Shown piece after piece: positions 11,718-24,594 of a DNA stretch of 64,000 nucleotides. The stretch lies in assembly GCA_027604005.1 (NCBI GenBank), contig JADGJT010000013.1, positions 1-64,000 on the forward strand, read 5' to 3'. The translations under genes and the position numbers were made by a program. The first letter of the stretch is position 1; each line of letters begins with the position of its first letter. This DNA comes from Dinochytrium kinnereticum (Eukaryota; Chytridiomycota; Chytridiomycetes; Chytridiales; Chytridiaceae). The notes below the pieces were generated by a model. It saw only the letters and a list, made by a program, of their open reading frames with translations. It had not been told where the DNA came from and made no database searches.

Positions 11718-14700
11718 TCATGACACGTATCTGCAAGACATGAGAAGCCCCAGATTCCTCTCGTCGCTTGAAAGTCCCCTCACATGGAAGCACTCGGTTC
11801 CGTCCTTCAATACCCCACCAACAGATTGATCAATGTTGAACTTGGCTTTGTCTTGTAAGAGCTGAGCCGTCACTTTGGAGACAAAGACTGTCCCAGGGGT
11901 AGCCATCTCTTGAACTTTTTCGGCTCGGTCGACGGCTTCACCAAAGAGCTCGTATTTGATTTTGGTATAGCCACCTAGCGATTGGCAAAAAAACACGGGT
12001 TATATGTCAGACTAAAAGCAAAGAGCAAAGAGAATAGGAAATAAAAATAAACCTGTAACAAAGCCCCTAGCGGTCCCCGAATCAATTCCGGCCCTTATCA
12101 ACAACCTCCCTCCTGGTACCTGGGCAAAAGCCGTCCCATGATCAGCCAACTCCTGCAAGGCCGCGATCATCGAAAGTGCCGTCCGACAGCTCAGCGATGC
12201 GGCAAAGGTTGGGTCCCCGCGACGAGGCGAAACAACCCTGGTTAATCCCAATTCATTCTCCTGAACATCTTCACCTGGATCATCTTCCATGTGTTCTGCG
12301 AGGTTCGGAAAACCGAGAGATTCGGCAATCTGATGCGTCAATGGGTTGGGCTCCCCTTTGCTGTAGCCTAGATGAGCGGCTATGTAGGCGTCGCCTACTG
12401 TGATGATTTTTTCTACACCATGGGCTCGACATATTTTGTCAAAGGCCGAGAAGACTGTGTTAAGGATTTTGATGAGGGCGTCTGGTTGGATTTTGCTTGA
12501 GAGGACTGTGAAGGAGGTGATGTCTGTGTGGATGACGGATATGCCTTTTTTTTTTGATTTTTATGCAGGGGGTAATAAAAGTATTAGGATAAATTTGGAA
12601 GTGAAGTGGAAATGAAGGTTGGTTGGCGTGCTTTTTTTCTTCGAACTTACAGTCAAAAAAGTCTATGATAGCAGACTTATCCGCTAAGTCAATGTTCTGA
12701 ATAAGCTTTTTCATGATCCGTTGAGGCAAAATAGCATTCAAAAGCCCAGTCGATAACTTCGTTTGTCGATCGGAAACCGTCTTTGAAATAAACAAGGTCT
12801 CCTTCAACAAAAAGTCTGTGCGCATGACACACTCCATCCTATGAATCACAACCTGCAACAGAGCATGACAAGCGAGAGTGGTGAATATATCATACATATT
12901 CCAAGAGACGTAAACCCCTGACGAGATAATTAACGCTGAAATAAGGATAGTGAGAATGATGAACCGTTCCATGTATCCTAGAGCCTTGTTTTTCACGAAA
13001 ACGGCGTAGGTTATAAAACATTGCATAATGGCTCCGCGAGCTTGATCGAATAAACGGCCGTAGTTAGAGAAAAGGCAAAGAGTGGTGCATGCACCGAATA
13101 TGGGCAAGATGTTGAGAACGTATCCCATGATATGAGTCGACAGGAGAAAAGCGATGAAAGACAATGCGGACTTCTTTCCTTTTTTCAAAGACTTTTGATA
13201 TCCTTTCCCTGAAAACGACTTCTCTTCTTTTTCGTCCTGACCTTTAAGTCTCTTTCGCCATCCGTCACCAACCTGGGCAAATGCTATTCCAACCTGAAGG
13301 AGTCCGAACAGACATGACACGTAAACGTATGAAGGCGTTATGAGAGGTTGATAGAGTATTACGTCACTTAAAACAGCCGTCAAGATCAAGAGCCAAACTA
13401 AAATGATCCCACAAAGAGCATGTTGATAATTCAGCAAAGTGTCACTTTGAACTGTACTTTTTCGGAATATCGCCTCAATACGATGTTCTCGGAAGATTAA
13501 ACGCCAGGGTATAAGAAAGTTCGCTACGGCCTCATAGAGCTCTTGAGCTTTTCCGTCACTTAATAATGGGTGCACTTTCTCCATAATAGGTTGGAAGGGA
13601 TCCATTTCCGATGACACAATGGAATGAGCGCTTCGATCCTTCAACTCTTTACTCATCGTTCCCGACACAAGTACCGATGCCGACTGAGCCATCGCCATAG
13701 TATTCATTCCAGCCAAAAGAGATCCAGTTGGAGGAGACATTGGACCAATGTTGCATATCGAGTCGTTTGGAAGCACCTCAGCTTCTTCTTGCACTGGTGG
13801 ATGTGATGTGATTATCTGTGGACTCTGCATCGCATCCCATGCCGATGCAATCGGGTGAGATTTAGGTGTCTCCTCCATATATGATGATTGTGGGGATCGA
13901 GGAAAACTTGTAGAAACAGGTGAACAAACTACATGAGATGCAGAGGTGACCATAGGTCCAATACTCGCGCCAGATATCGACACAATGGAATGTCTGTGAC
14001 GCGGACCCCCAGCCCCTCCATTATTACCAGTTTTTTCCTTCACAATTGGAGAGGTAACGGTCAAAGTAGCCTTCCCTCCTCCCGGGCTCATGTTCTCATT
14101 TGATCCATACCAACTCATGGCGGTCTGGCGATTTTGACGTCGAATGAGCTCGCCGATTCCGATACTCATAGGGCGTTTTGCTAAACCTGTGCTTGAGAGG
14201 CGGCGTCGCATTTGAAGGGATGGGGCGTTGGAAGAAGGCGTTGCTGTGGCTTCTAGAGTGTTTCGTTTTGCGCTTGAGCGGGTTATGAATGGATGTTGTA
14301 GGGCAAAGACTTCGAGTTCCCCTCTGCCTTTTACAGGCCGGAGTCCAAGAGGGGTCCATAACACCTCTAATAGCGAATTGCGGAGTTATAAATTGGATTT
14401 GTTTAATATTGTTTCTGAACTCACTTTTTGCGGGATTTAACGTGTCGAAAAACTCCTTGGTTGCAAGAACATTTCCAAGCCCAAGGCTTTGTAGTCTACT
14501 AGCTGTAGAAGAATTAAGTATAAAGTAACTTATATAAGGAGAAAAATAGACCTATCACTTACCAACGTTGACAGTGTCCCCATAAACATCATAACAAAAC
14601 TTCTCTTCTCCAACGATGCCTTAATCGAGATATTATTAGCATAACTTCGCATTCAACTCTACCAAGCATTTCAAGTAATGACAATCATTTAATCCACCTT

Positions 14701-16119
14701 ACCCGCAACAATTGGTCCCAATGAGATGCCTATCCTGATATCTCGCTTAGGAAAATCATGGTCATTGGGAAGCTGATAAAGCAAAGCCGATTGGATTGAA
14801 ATGATCTCATCTGCGTTCAACACAATAAGCTTTCGGATAATCTCCCAAGCAAGCATGGTGATTCTCTCGCTAGCTTTGTCCAGGCTGTCGTTTTTACATG
14901 GATGAAAGAGAAGAAGAACTTTGCTTCCAATTGTCTTTTGTGGGATGGAAGTTATCTCAGTCACTCATACATTTGATGTAAGTTTGGATAGTTGTACCTT
15001 TATCTTTTCCACCTCAGGAAATTCCCTCAACAGTATATCGAAAGATTTGAAGGTCTCATTTAAAAGGGTTGCAGTCACCTCAAAATCTTGGTCTTTTAAG
15101 TCCGTCGATTTAAAAAAATCGATGAAAATGCAAAACGCGTTATCAAAGCGATCCGATACGGTCGAGAACTTGAAGTTTGAGCCGATCAGCCTGGGTATAA
15201 CGGACTAAAGATGAAGGTTATCATCGGCTCTCACCTTAAAATAAAATTGCCAGAAAACTCAACCCAGTAAACAAACCTTCGGAAGCATAATGTCCAATAA
15301 ATTCGCCAAAGTCCTCCTTTGCTCAATCTGCCTCCCCATCTCCATCTGCAACCTTTTGTACGAGATAAACTCCAACCTCACAACCCTTTCGAATCTTGAG
15401 AACCTCCACCAGACCACTACTAACACGCCAAGGGAGGGAGAGATGTAGTCTAGGAAATATACGAAAGAACCAGCTGGGGCTTCCACAGAGGCGATTGCGA
15501 CACCCCTCCCCACAATTAATATTCCGCAAAAACATAAAAAAAATAAGGCTGTGATGTAGCGCGTGGCAGATCCTATGAGACACATGATAACAATCATGAA
15601 GACCTGAAAGTAAGTGGTATATGGTTCGAAAAAAGCTAAAGGGGTTGAGTAGCGTTCGAATCTAGCGCCCATAGAGCAAAATCCGAAGAGAATATTAGAA
15701 GTTAATAGTAGGGGATGGACGATAAGCGTGTCTCCATACCTTAAAACACAAACAAAAACAATAAGGTATAATAGAACGACAGGTAATGGAGCGCGCCAAA
15801 ACGACATAAACTGAAAGCTCCTGGCCCATCTATCTTCTGGACATATGCAAGTGTAGATCACACCAACAAGCGCGGCAGCAAGAACGACCGCCATACTAAC
15901 ATATGACCCCACAGTAAGTAATGCGAATGTGGCAACATCATTGTCAAACGCAAGAGAATATGTTGCCATGAGGACAGTGAAGAGTATAAACAAGAGAAAG
16001 ACGTTTCGAACAAATAGCCTGGATCTCCTTCCACCCGTATGCTCTTTCAGAAACTCTAGTTCGTGAGTTCCAGGGAATCGCAGTGTCCGCGGATGGATCA
16101 AATCATCTTGCTCCCACAT
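11718..16119 (-). CDS. 12-TM class III adenylyl cyclase, animal-type architecture
   Basis: The order is TM bundle 1 (about 16070-15380), cyclase domain 1 (about 15204-14290), a Ser-rich linker, TM bundle 2 (about 13430-12800) and cyclase domain 2 (about 12550-11720). This is the layout of animal membrane adenylyl cyclases, not of the LRR-bearing Cyr1 of yeasts. Reading by eye, domain 1 has EKIKTIGS and YDVYGDTVNVASR, i.e. the adenine-selecting Lys/Asp and the catalytic Asn/Arg, but Ser where the second metal Asp should be. Domain 2 has VIHTDITSF and ITVGDAY, both metal Asp, but YELFGEAVDRAEK lacks Asn/Arg. The pair should make one complete ATP-cyclising site. Introns interrupt both cyclase domains, e.g. 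14997..14935. The ATG at 16119 lies just after an in-frame stop; a further 5' exon is possible. Confidence 0.85.
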
Positions 16120-17007
16120 TCCCCCCCAGCCACTTCCGATGGCTCCTCAAAAACTGTGCTGTCCTCCTTTTTTCCACACTTGATCGATTTTAAAAACGGT
16201 GGGCAGTGCGGGCCGTAAGCCCAGATGTGAGCCGTTATGCTTCAGTCGTGAGTAAACCTGTTTGCCGTGAGGATATTCAAGAGCGAGGTAGGTTACTAAG
16301 AGAGCTGCTGGGTCTTCGATGGTACAATTATTCCTTAAAGCATTGCGTGGGCAGAGCAAAGTACGGTAGGGGGCTGTAGAGACCTTGAAGAGCGTGATCG
16401 CCGGCCGCAATGACGGAAATCGCGAAAATCTCCAGATATGTAAAGGGCATACTCTTGGAGTGGTTCTACAGGTCATAGGTGCACGGTTATTACTGCACAT
16501 CAATCTAGGGGAACGTTCAAGGCATCCAATGATGCAGCCTACAGAAGCCTCAGTGTTGAAGGCAATTCGGGAGGTCACGACGATGATGGACGTGTTCTCC
16601 CCCCGTGTTGGAACGCGACCTACGCGTGCATCCTGCCGCTGGCCCAGCCGCCGCTGGCGGGCAGTTGATCCTTGGTTCGTTGAATTAACTGAGAACTGCC
16701 TTTAATAATGATAATGAATATAAAAAAGAAGAACAAGTGATTTGGCTGTCCCAGCCACAAACATGAAATTCACACTTCATTTTGGCAAGTGTCTTTTGAA
16801 GAAGCACCGCCTCGAGCAAAATCTTGTTTGAAGAAAAAGCAGCCAACACACCCTCCGTCCTGCACCTCTCACCAACCATCACCACCTACCCCCACCACCA
16901 CCACCACAACCACCACTCGCTTTCACACACATACCATTGAGGGAGCGAGATCAGTTGATTACAACCCCCTGTTCCCTTCCCTTCCATCCCTTCCAGCACA
17001 GAACGCA
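16120..17007. other. Divergent region between adenylyl cyclase and first chitin synthase
   Basis: A GC-rich block at about 16147-16680 has a 143-codon minus-strand frame of unrecognised sequence and a GC-rich inverted repeat near 16631-16660. After about 16690 the sequence becomes AT-rich, then CA/CT-rich up to the chitin synthase ATG, as expected for a promoter and leader. Confidence 0.4.
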
Positions 17008-20000
17008 ATGTCCTACCAACCAGTTGGCGGCGGCGACGACGAGCGCTCAAGGCAGCCGCAGCAGCCTCCCTATCAGCCGCAGCAGAACCCCTATGGTCCT
17101 AGTGGAGGAGCGATGCCCCAGAATTTCCCTCCTCCTCCGCCCGGACCCATCCCTGCTTCCGCCTTTGCTCCCTCCCAACCCTACACCCCTCAGCAGCAGC
17201 CTCTGCAGGGCCAATACTACACTGCCCCGCAGCAGCCCCTATCGTACCAGTACCAGTCTCCCCAGCAATTCAACCCGCAGCAAGCTCCTGGTGCTTTCTC
17301 ACCCTCAGCTTCCTACACCACCTTCAATGATCAGGGCCCTTCCGGTTACGGCCCCGGTCCCTCAAAGCAGCAAGGCGGCTTTGTTCGCGGCACAACAACC
17401 CTGCGCCGTAACGCTCCCGCGCGACTTGTTCAAAAGGAGGTTGAGCTGTCCGAGAACGGGAATTTCGTGATTGATGTGCCTGTCTCCAAGCATCTTTTGG
17501 AGGACGTGCCGTACAGGCAGGGAACAGAATTCACGCATCTGCGGTAAGCTATTCATTCCTTCAGCCCTCCTCTCATCCCCCCCTCGTCCCCAAGTTTCTT
17601 TTGTGGGTGACAGTTAAGCCATCGGGGTCTTCCTGGCATCTCATTGGCTGGCTTCAAATACTAAATTTCCTTCTCAGATACACGGCCGCAACGTGCGACC
17701 CCAACGACTTTCCCAACCAGTACACGCTCCGTGCGAAGGAGGCTGGCCGTAGGATCAGGATTGCTGTCGTCGTTACCATGTAAGCGGCGCGTTGCGTTTC
17801 GTAGCCTTGTCGTTGTCATTTCACTTCTGTCTGTGGCTAACATAACCTAATCTCCACAGGTACAATGAAGACGACGTGCTTTTCGGCAAGTCTTACACCG
17901 CCATCATGAAGAACATTGCCTACCTTTGCACCGGACGGTGTGCCGGCTGGGATAAGGAGGGATGGCGCGAGATTATCGTCTGTATCGTTTCCGACGGTCG
18001 TGCGAAATGTAACCCGTTGACCCTCAACGTCTTGGGTCTTATGGGCTGCTACATGGACGGTCTGGCCAAGGCCTCCGTTAACGGCAAGGCTGTTACTGCT
18101 CACGTTTTCGAGTTCACGAACCAGATTACCGTTCGCAGAGATCTTTCCATCCGCAAACCGAACGATGAGGCAAAGGATGGTTTGAGGCTTGTACCATGCC
18201 AGACTATTCTTCTTTTGAAGGAGAAGAACGCCAAGAAGATCAACTCTCACAGATGGTTCTTCAAGGCTGTCTGTGATCAGCTCCGTCCCGAAATTTGCAT
18301 TCTTATCGACGTTGGAACGAAGCCCACCAAGCAGTCCTTTTTCCACTTGAACAAGGCGTTTGAGAGGAATCCAAACGTCGCTGGCGCTTGTGGTGAAATT
18401 GCTGCTGAGCTTGGGCCTTGGATGAACAAGGTTGTGAACCCAATTGTAGCCGTCCAGAACTTTGAGTATAAGTAAGTGCTTAATACGTGATGTTTCTCTT
18501 GCCCTTTTCTTGCATGCTTAACATTTATTTTCTTGTATTTAGGATGAGTAACATTCTCGACAAGCCTCTTGAGTCCGTTTTTGGATACATTTCCGTGCTG
18601 CCCGGCGCTTTCTCAGCTTACAGGTACACCGCTCTTCAGGGCGAGCCCTTGAAGTGCTATTTCAAGGGTGAAAACCCTCACGGAAAAGATGTGAAGGAGG
18701 CCAACATGTATTTGTAAGTATTGTGTGGCTTTTTTATGAGTCTGACAAAAATTCTTCTCTCCCTTATTTTATAGGGCTGAAGATCGTATTCTTTGTTTTG
18801 AGCTTGTTGTCAAGTCTGACTCGCAAAACGTGCTTAAGTACGTCAAGTCGGCTCGTGCCGAGACCGATGTGCCCAACACTCTTCACGATCTTATCAAGCA
18901 GAGGCGTCGATGGTTGAACGGGTCCTTCTTTGCATCAGTTCATGCAACTATGAACTTTATGAGAATTTTCAGGAGTGGTCATTCGGCCGGGAGGAAGTGG
19001 GTTTTGATGATGGAGTTCATCTACAACGGCATCAACTTGCTTTTCTCTTGGTTCAACATTGCAAACTTCTTCCTGTCATTCTACGTGAGTTATTTTTATT
19101 AACATACTGATTACTCTACTCTGTATGAACCTGTTAACTGACCTTTCCTTTGATCCATAGTTTTTGTTCAACGTAGCTAGTGACCAGGCACAGGCATCTT
19201 GCCAGCTTGGCTCCGTCGAGCGGGATGGAGATCCATTCTTCCCTAACGGTGATCGCGTATTTGGCTTCCTAAAGACCCTCTACATCTTCTCGGTTGTGAC
19301 CATGTTTATCGCATCTCTCGGTAATCGACCTGAAGGCTCTAAAATTCTTTACACTACTATGGCAATCATTTTCGCGCTGCTGATGGGTCTTATGTTGTTT
19401 ATGGGTATTTGGACGGTCAAAGTGTCTGTTACGGCTTACAACAACAACCTTAACGGCGAGACTAGCACGGCTAAGACTTTCCTTAACTATGTCGCGGAGA
19501 CGCCGGCGTTCCGTGATATTGTCATCTCTCTTTCGTCTACGTATGGGCTGTACTTGATTTCGTCTTGCCTATTTATGGACCCATGGCATGTGTTTACCTG
19601 CATGCTCCAGTACCTGTTCATGCTTCCTAGCTTCATCAACATTCTCATGGTTTATGCCTGTGAGTAGAGATTTCGGAACTTGTTTAGGTGGTGAAAATTA
19701 CTTACCGTCTTTTCTCCTGTTTTCATAGTCTGCAATCTTCACGACGTTTCTTGGGGTACCAAGGGAATTGACGCTAGCTCCGATCTGAAGGACGTTTCTG
19801 TCAAGACAAATAAGGATGGTGCTAAGGTTGCTACTGTCGAGGTCCCAAGTGACGATAATGACGCTGACCAAGAGTGGGAGGCCCTGAATAAGGAGATGAT
19901 GAAGCAGAGGGCTGGGCTGAAGGATCGAACTGAGACCGAGAGCAAGAATGCTCAGACAGAGCAAGATGGTGCGTGTTTTTTTTTTCTCCCTTTTTTTTCG

Positions 20001-20342
20001 GGATCTTTCTGACCCTATTTGCAACCAGACTTCTTCAAACAATTCCGTACGAATACTCTGATGCTCTGGCTCCTCACAAACGGTGTTCTCGTCTACGTCT
20101 TCACTACTCCACAGATTGTTGCTGCAATCTTCCCGAATAACCGAAAGAAGCAAGGAGTAAACCCCTACCTTACCTTCTTGTTCTGGTCCGTCGCTGTGTT
20201 GTCGTTTATCCGATTCTTATGCTCGTTGATTTACTTGGTTGGTTGGTGGATGGAGGGGCTAGAGGATGCTGGCAAGAGGAACCCGTTGAGGAGTGCTGCC
20301 AAAAATGTGAAGCAGGCTGTCACGCATGATAACCCTGCGTAA
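17008..20342 (+). CDS. Chitin synthase, class I-type (upstream tandem copy)
   Basis: Eight exons fit exactly: 17008..17543, 17678..17779, 17860..18471, 18543..18713, 18775..19084, 19161..19659, 19729..19968 and 20029..20342 (927 residues). A Pro/Gln-rich cytosolic N-terminus of about 140 residues precedes the chitin synthase N-domain. Family landmarks are [57 protein letters not shown] (the QRRRW product-site motif) and a C-terminal membrane region with [10 protein letters not shown]. It polymerises UDP-GlcNAc into chitin at the plasma membrane. The catalytic Asp, ED and QRRRW residues all look intact. The ATG at 17008 starts directly before the Pro/Gln-rich region; an upstream in-frame extension exists but has no feature. 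A close paralogue follows 0.8 kb downstream. Confidence 0.95.
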
Positions 20343-21133
20343 ATTGGTTGTATTTGGATATTCTTTCTGTGTTTGTTTTTTTTTTATTTGCCAATCTTTG
20401 AGTTTTGGTTTATGTTCATTGTTATGGTTTTGTTTTATTGTAGCCTTTTGTCTGCCTTTTGTGTTTCGTGGCTAGTGACGCTTTTCATGTCTCTTCATGT
20501 CTCTTCATTTCTCTATTCATTCAGACTTTCTTTCTTTCTTTCTTTTATTCAAAGTGCTGGTTGACTGACTATCTTTGGCTGGCGTTGATATAAGTGTTGG
20601 GGGTGTTTTTTTGTGTATCTTGACGGCTGTTTTTGCAATATATCACCTTTATAGTAGTGGTCTAATGAGAAGCAATTATGCTATCGTGAGAAAAAGAAAG
20701 CAAGATCGAATGGACAATAAAATGATGCGTTGAAGTTAAGGAATAACCGGTGTACTTCCATTTCAGTATTAAAGGCTCCTCTCCTTGCTTTGGTGGCATG
20801 CTCATCAGCCATCATCGAGAGGAAGTCGGCGGCTGCGTAAATCTTCCGTTGCTGCCTTGAGCTGCATGCCGGCAAGCAATCACGGATAACGAGCTTTCGA
20901 ACGCTGGTTGCAGCATGCGGCCAGCCTTATTACAGCCTTCTTGAGGCTTTGGGAAATACTTTTGCAACCGCAATTTGTGGCTGGGATCTAAAGTGAAAAT
21001 CAAATTCTGAAGACACGACGGCTTCTCCCATCCCGTCCTTGCATTGCTTCAACCCCACGATTGATATCAGGCACTGCTGCTAGATCGCGCATCGCTTAGC
21101 TGAGAGAGGAGGAGGGGTTTACGCTCTACCATT
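20343..21133. other. Spacer between tandem chitin synthase genes
   Basis: The first 250 nt are T-rich and probably carry the 3' UTR of the upstream gene, including a (TTTC)n stretch at about 20528-20546. The rest should hold the promoter of the downstream copy. No coding frame with recognisable similarity was seen. Confidence 0.4.
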
Positions 21134-24100
21134 ATGTCACAGTCACAATACACTCCCGTGTCTGAGGCAGAGGATATTCCGCTCAATGACGACCACCATC
21201 AGTCCCAGCGGCCACCCGTACCGCAGGGCCCGTTTCCCCCACCGCCGCCCCTTCAAGGAAACTACTACTACTCTCCCCAACCACAATCATACCAGAATCA
21301 AATGCCTCCACCCCAGCAACAATGGAGCCAGAACCCATCCAACCCATCATACTATCAAACCCCTAGCTATGCTTCAGGGTCGTCCGCACCGCCATCATCT
21401 TCTGGCCCTTCGAAACCATTGCAGCGCATTCATACGAGAAAGATGGTGCAGCGGGAAGTTGTACTGGATGATGGAAACTTTGTTGTCGAGGTTCCCGTGT
21501 CAAAAAAGATGCTGGAGGGACTACCGCACCAGGATGGAGAGGAGTTCACCCATCTAAGGTATTGGCTGTCATTTTGTGAACGGGTTTAATAGTTAATCTT
21601 TTCGTGCAATAGATACACAGCGTGCACAACCGCACCGAAGGACTTCCCATCACAATATACGCTTCGAGCTAGAAAGTATGGGAGAAGGACACGTATTGCG
21701 GTCGTTGTTACTATGTAGGCATTATGACTCTATCTAAGGCTGCTTTGTGGACCATCTAACCATGTCACGCCGGCTAAAAAATCAGGTACAATGAAGATGA
21801 TGTGCTAATGGCAAAATCCATGACTGCCATCATGAAGAATATCGCTTACCTATGTACTGGTCGCGTAGCAGGCTGGAAAAAGGACAGCTGGAAAGAAATT
21901 GTTCTCTGCATTGTTTCCGACGGACGCGCTAAATGCAACCCGCTGACCCTCAATGTACTGGCCCTGCTCGGTTGCTACGCGGAGGGCCTTGCCAAAGCCT
22001 CTGTGAACGGACAGAATGTTACTGCCCATATCTTTGAGTACACGAATCAATTGGCTGTACGAAGGGACTTATCTATTCGACGCCCGAATGACGACACGAA
22101 GGACGGACTTAACCTCGTGCCATGCCAGACTATTTTTTTGCTAAAGGAGAAGAACGCGAAAAAAATCAATTCTCACAGATGGTTTTTTAAGGCGATTTGC
22201 GACTCCTTGGATCCGGAAATTTGTATCCTTGTCGATGTCGGGACGAAACCTTCAAAGGAATCATTCTTTCATCTCTACAATGCATTTGAACGCGATCCAA
22301 ATGTGGCTGGCGCTTGTGGAGAGATTGTTGCGGAACTCGGGCCTTATTGGAGCAAGTTGGTGAACCCTATCGTTGCTATTCAGAACTTTGAATATAAGTA
22401 TGTATTTGGTTTCTTTTGCTGGAAATTTTAGCTAATACCTCGGTAAAGGATGAGCAATATTCTGGATAAACCACTGGAATCGGTCTTTGGCTATATTTCC
22501 GTCCTCCCTGGCGCCTTCTCTGCCTACCGGTACAGTGCTCTTCAAGGAGAGCCTCTAGAATGCTATTTCAAGGGCGAAAACCCTGAAGGGGCATCGCTGC
22601 AAGAGTCGAACATGTATCTGTAAGTGAAATCTATGGTTTGGAAAGTATGTGATGTTTGACCACAATATAGTGCGGAAGATCGTATTCTTTGTTTCGAACT
22701 GGTCGTCAAAAGAGAGGCTCAGTACCTCCTTCGATACGTCAAGTCTGCTAGAGCAGAAACGGACGTACCGTCGACTTTAGAATCCCTTATCAAACAAAGA
22801 CGGAGATGGATTAACGGATCCTTCTTCGCTTCGATCTACGCCACCTGGAATTTCAAGCGAATTTTCTCATCGGGCCATACCGGATCCCGAAAGGCGATTT
22901 TGATGGCCGAGTTCATCTACAACTTTATTCAGATTATTTTTGGATGGTTTAACCTTGGGAACTTTTTTTTAACTTTTTATGTAGGTGTCATTCCTCCACT
23001 TTATGCAGAGTCTAATTTGATTCTTTTGCAACATAGTTTGTCTTTAATATTGCTTCCAACCAAGCCAACGCCGCCTGTACAGGTGGTGTCTTTGACAGCT
23101 CTGCCGACCCATTCAACGGCGGTGGTCCTATAGTCTTTGAGGTTGTCAAAGGTCTCTACACAGGAGCTCTTGTTATGATGTTTATCGCCTCCCTCGGAAA
23201 CCGTCCCGATGGATCCAAGATCCTTTACAACGGTGTCGCCATTCTCTTTGCCCTGCTTATGGGGTTGATGATGTTTATGGGTATTTTTACGATCAAAGTG
23301 TCGATCGACTATTTCAAGAACTCAAATCCTGGTGGCTTTACGGATTTTATATCCTATGCGAAGGCCACGCCTGCGTTTAGAGATATTGTTATTTCGCTCT
23401 TCTCCACTTACGGGCTCTATATATTTTCATCGATGTTGCACCTGGAGCCTTGGCATATCTTCACTTGCATGCTTCAGTATTTGTTTATGATCCCAACTTT
23501 TATCAACGTTTTAACCGTTTACGCATGTGAGTTTACGGCCCTCAACCAAGCATTTTCCTGCTCTTAACGTATTTTTTTTTCATATTCTAACATTCTCTTA
23601 AAAGTCTGTAACCTTCACGACGTTTCATGGGGTACCAAAGGTCTTGACACGGAGCCCCTTCTTGCTGCTGTCGTTGTTACTAAAGCCAAGGATGGAAGTA
23701 CAGTAGCGACGGTTGATGTTCCAGCGGACGACCAAGACGTGGATTCCGAGTGGCTTGCTCTTCAAAAGGAAATGATGAGATTGCATCTCACCCTAAAGGA
23801 CCGTACAGATGAAGAGGGTCCTGCCAATGCGCAGACTATCAAAGAAGGTAGTTTGTCTATATACATCCTCTTACTTTCTTTCTAAACATTTCTTCCTGAA
23901 AGATTCGTTCAAACAACTCAGGACCAACACGCTCCTCCTGTGGCTTTTCACAAACGGTCTCCTGGTCTATATCTTTACCAACCCGTTCATTATCCAGTCA
24001 ATTTTCCCCAACACCTCCGCCAACTCGAAGGTCAACAAACAAGCGGTCAACCCCTACCTGACGTTCTTGTTCTGGTCCGTGGCGGCCCTTTCGCTCTTTA

Positions 24101-24231
24101 GATTCATCTTTTCAGGGGTTTACTTGATTGGATGGTGGTTTGAGGGACTGGAAGTTGCAGGAAAGAGAAACCCGTTTAAGACTGCAGCAGTGAATGCGCA
24201 AAAGGCTTACGTAACTGACAATCCAGCATGA
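21134..24231 (+). CDS. Chitin synthase, class I-type (downstream tandem copy)
   Basis: Eight exons, 21134..21558, 21613..21714, 21786..22397, 22449..22619, 22671..22980, 23037..23526, 23605..23847 and 23903..24231, give 893 residues. Every intron has the same protein position and phase as in the upstream copy, and four internal exons have identical lengths (102, 612, 171 and 310 nt), so the pair arose by tandem duplication. Catalytic landmarks are kept: [38 protein letters not shown] and [12 protein letters not shown]. It differs mainly in the shorter N-terminal Pro/Gln-rich region, the extracytosolic loop in exon 6 and codon choice. It probably provides stage-specific chitin synthesis; that specialisation is an inference. 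Confidence 0.95.
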
Positions 24232-24594
24232 GTCGGATTTCGTCTGAAAGATGTTTTTGGTTTGGGTGGGGGGTTTTCATGGTTTCTCCTTTATCCTTAC
24301 TATGCAAAGCTTTGCTGTTTACTGTTTACCACTCCTTTCAAACTGTACATCAATATTTTTCAATGTATCTTTCATTGATTCCATTTAAAGAAACAATAGC
24401 TTGACATATATATGAAGAAATAAATTGTGATTCATATATATAAAGAAGAAACAGAAGCAAACAACTAGATGCCCAGCACAAGATAATAAGCGAGAATTAC
24501 GGGACAAACAAACACAAATGTAAAACTTTCCCCCAAGAATATTAGAATGGAATAATCACACAATGGCCCAGTCCTGCGAGACATCAACAGCCTC
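24232..24594. other. Convergent 3' spacer
   Basis: Lies between the second chitin synthase stop (plus) and the Bro1 stop (minus). AT-rich, with an inverted repeat annotated separately. Both 3' UTRs probably lie here. Confidence 0.4.
24406..24441. repeat. AT-rich inverted repeat between convergent genes
   Basis: Arms at 24406-24416 and 24431-24441 are perfect reverse complements of 11 bp around a 14-nt loop. Such a hairpin midway between two convergent 3' ends could affect 3'-end formation of either transcript. Chance occurrence in AT-rich DNA is a real alternative. Confidence 0.45.

Noticed and set aside
16789..17007. N-terminal extension of the first chitin synthase
   Set aside because: The frame is open upstream but starts without a conserved region and is CA-rich leader-like; the ATG at 17008 matches the start region of the paralogue.
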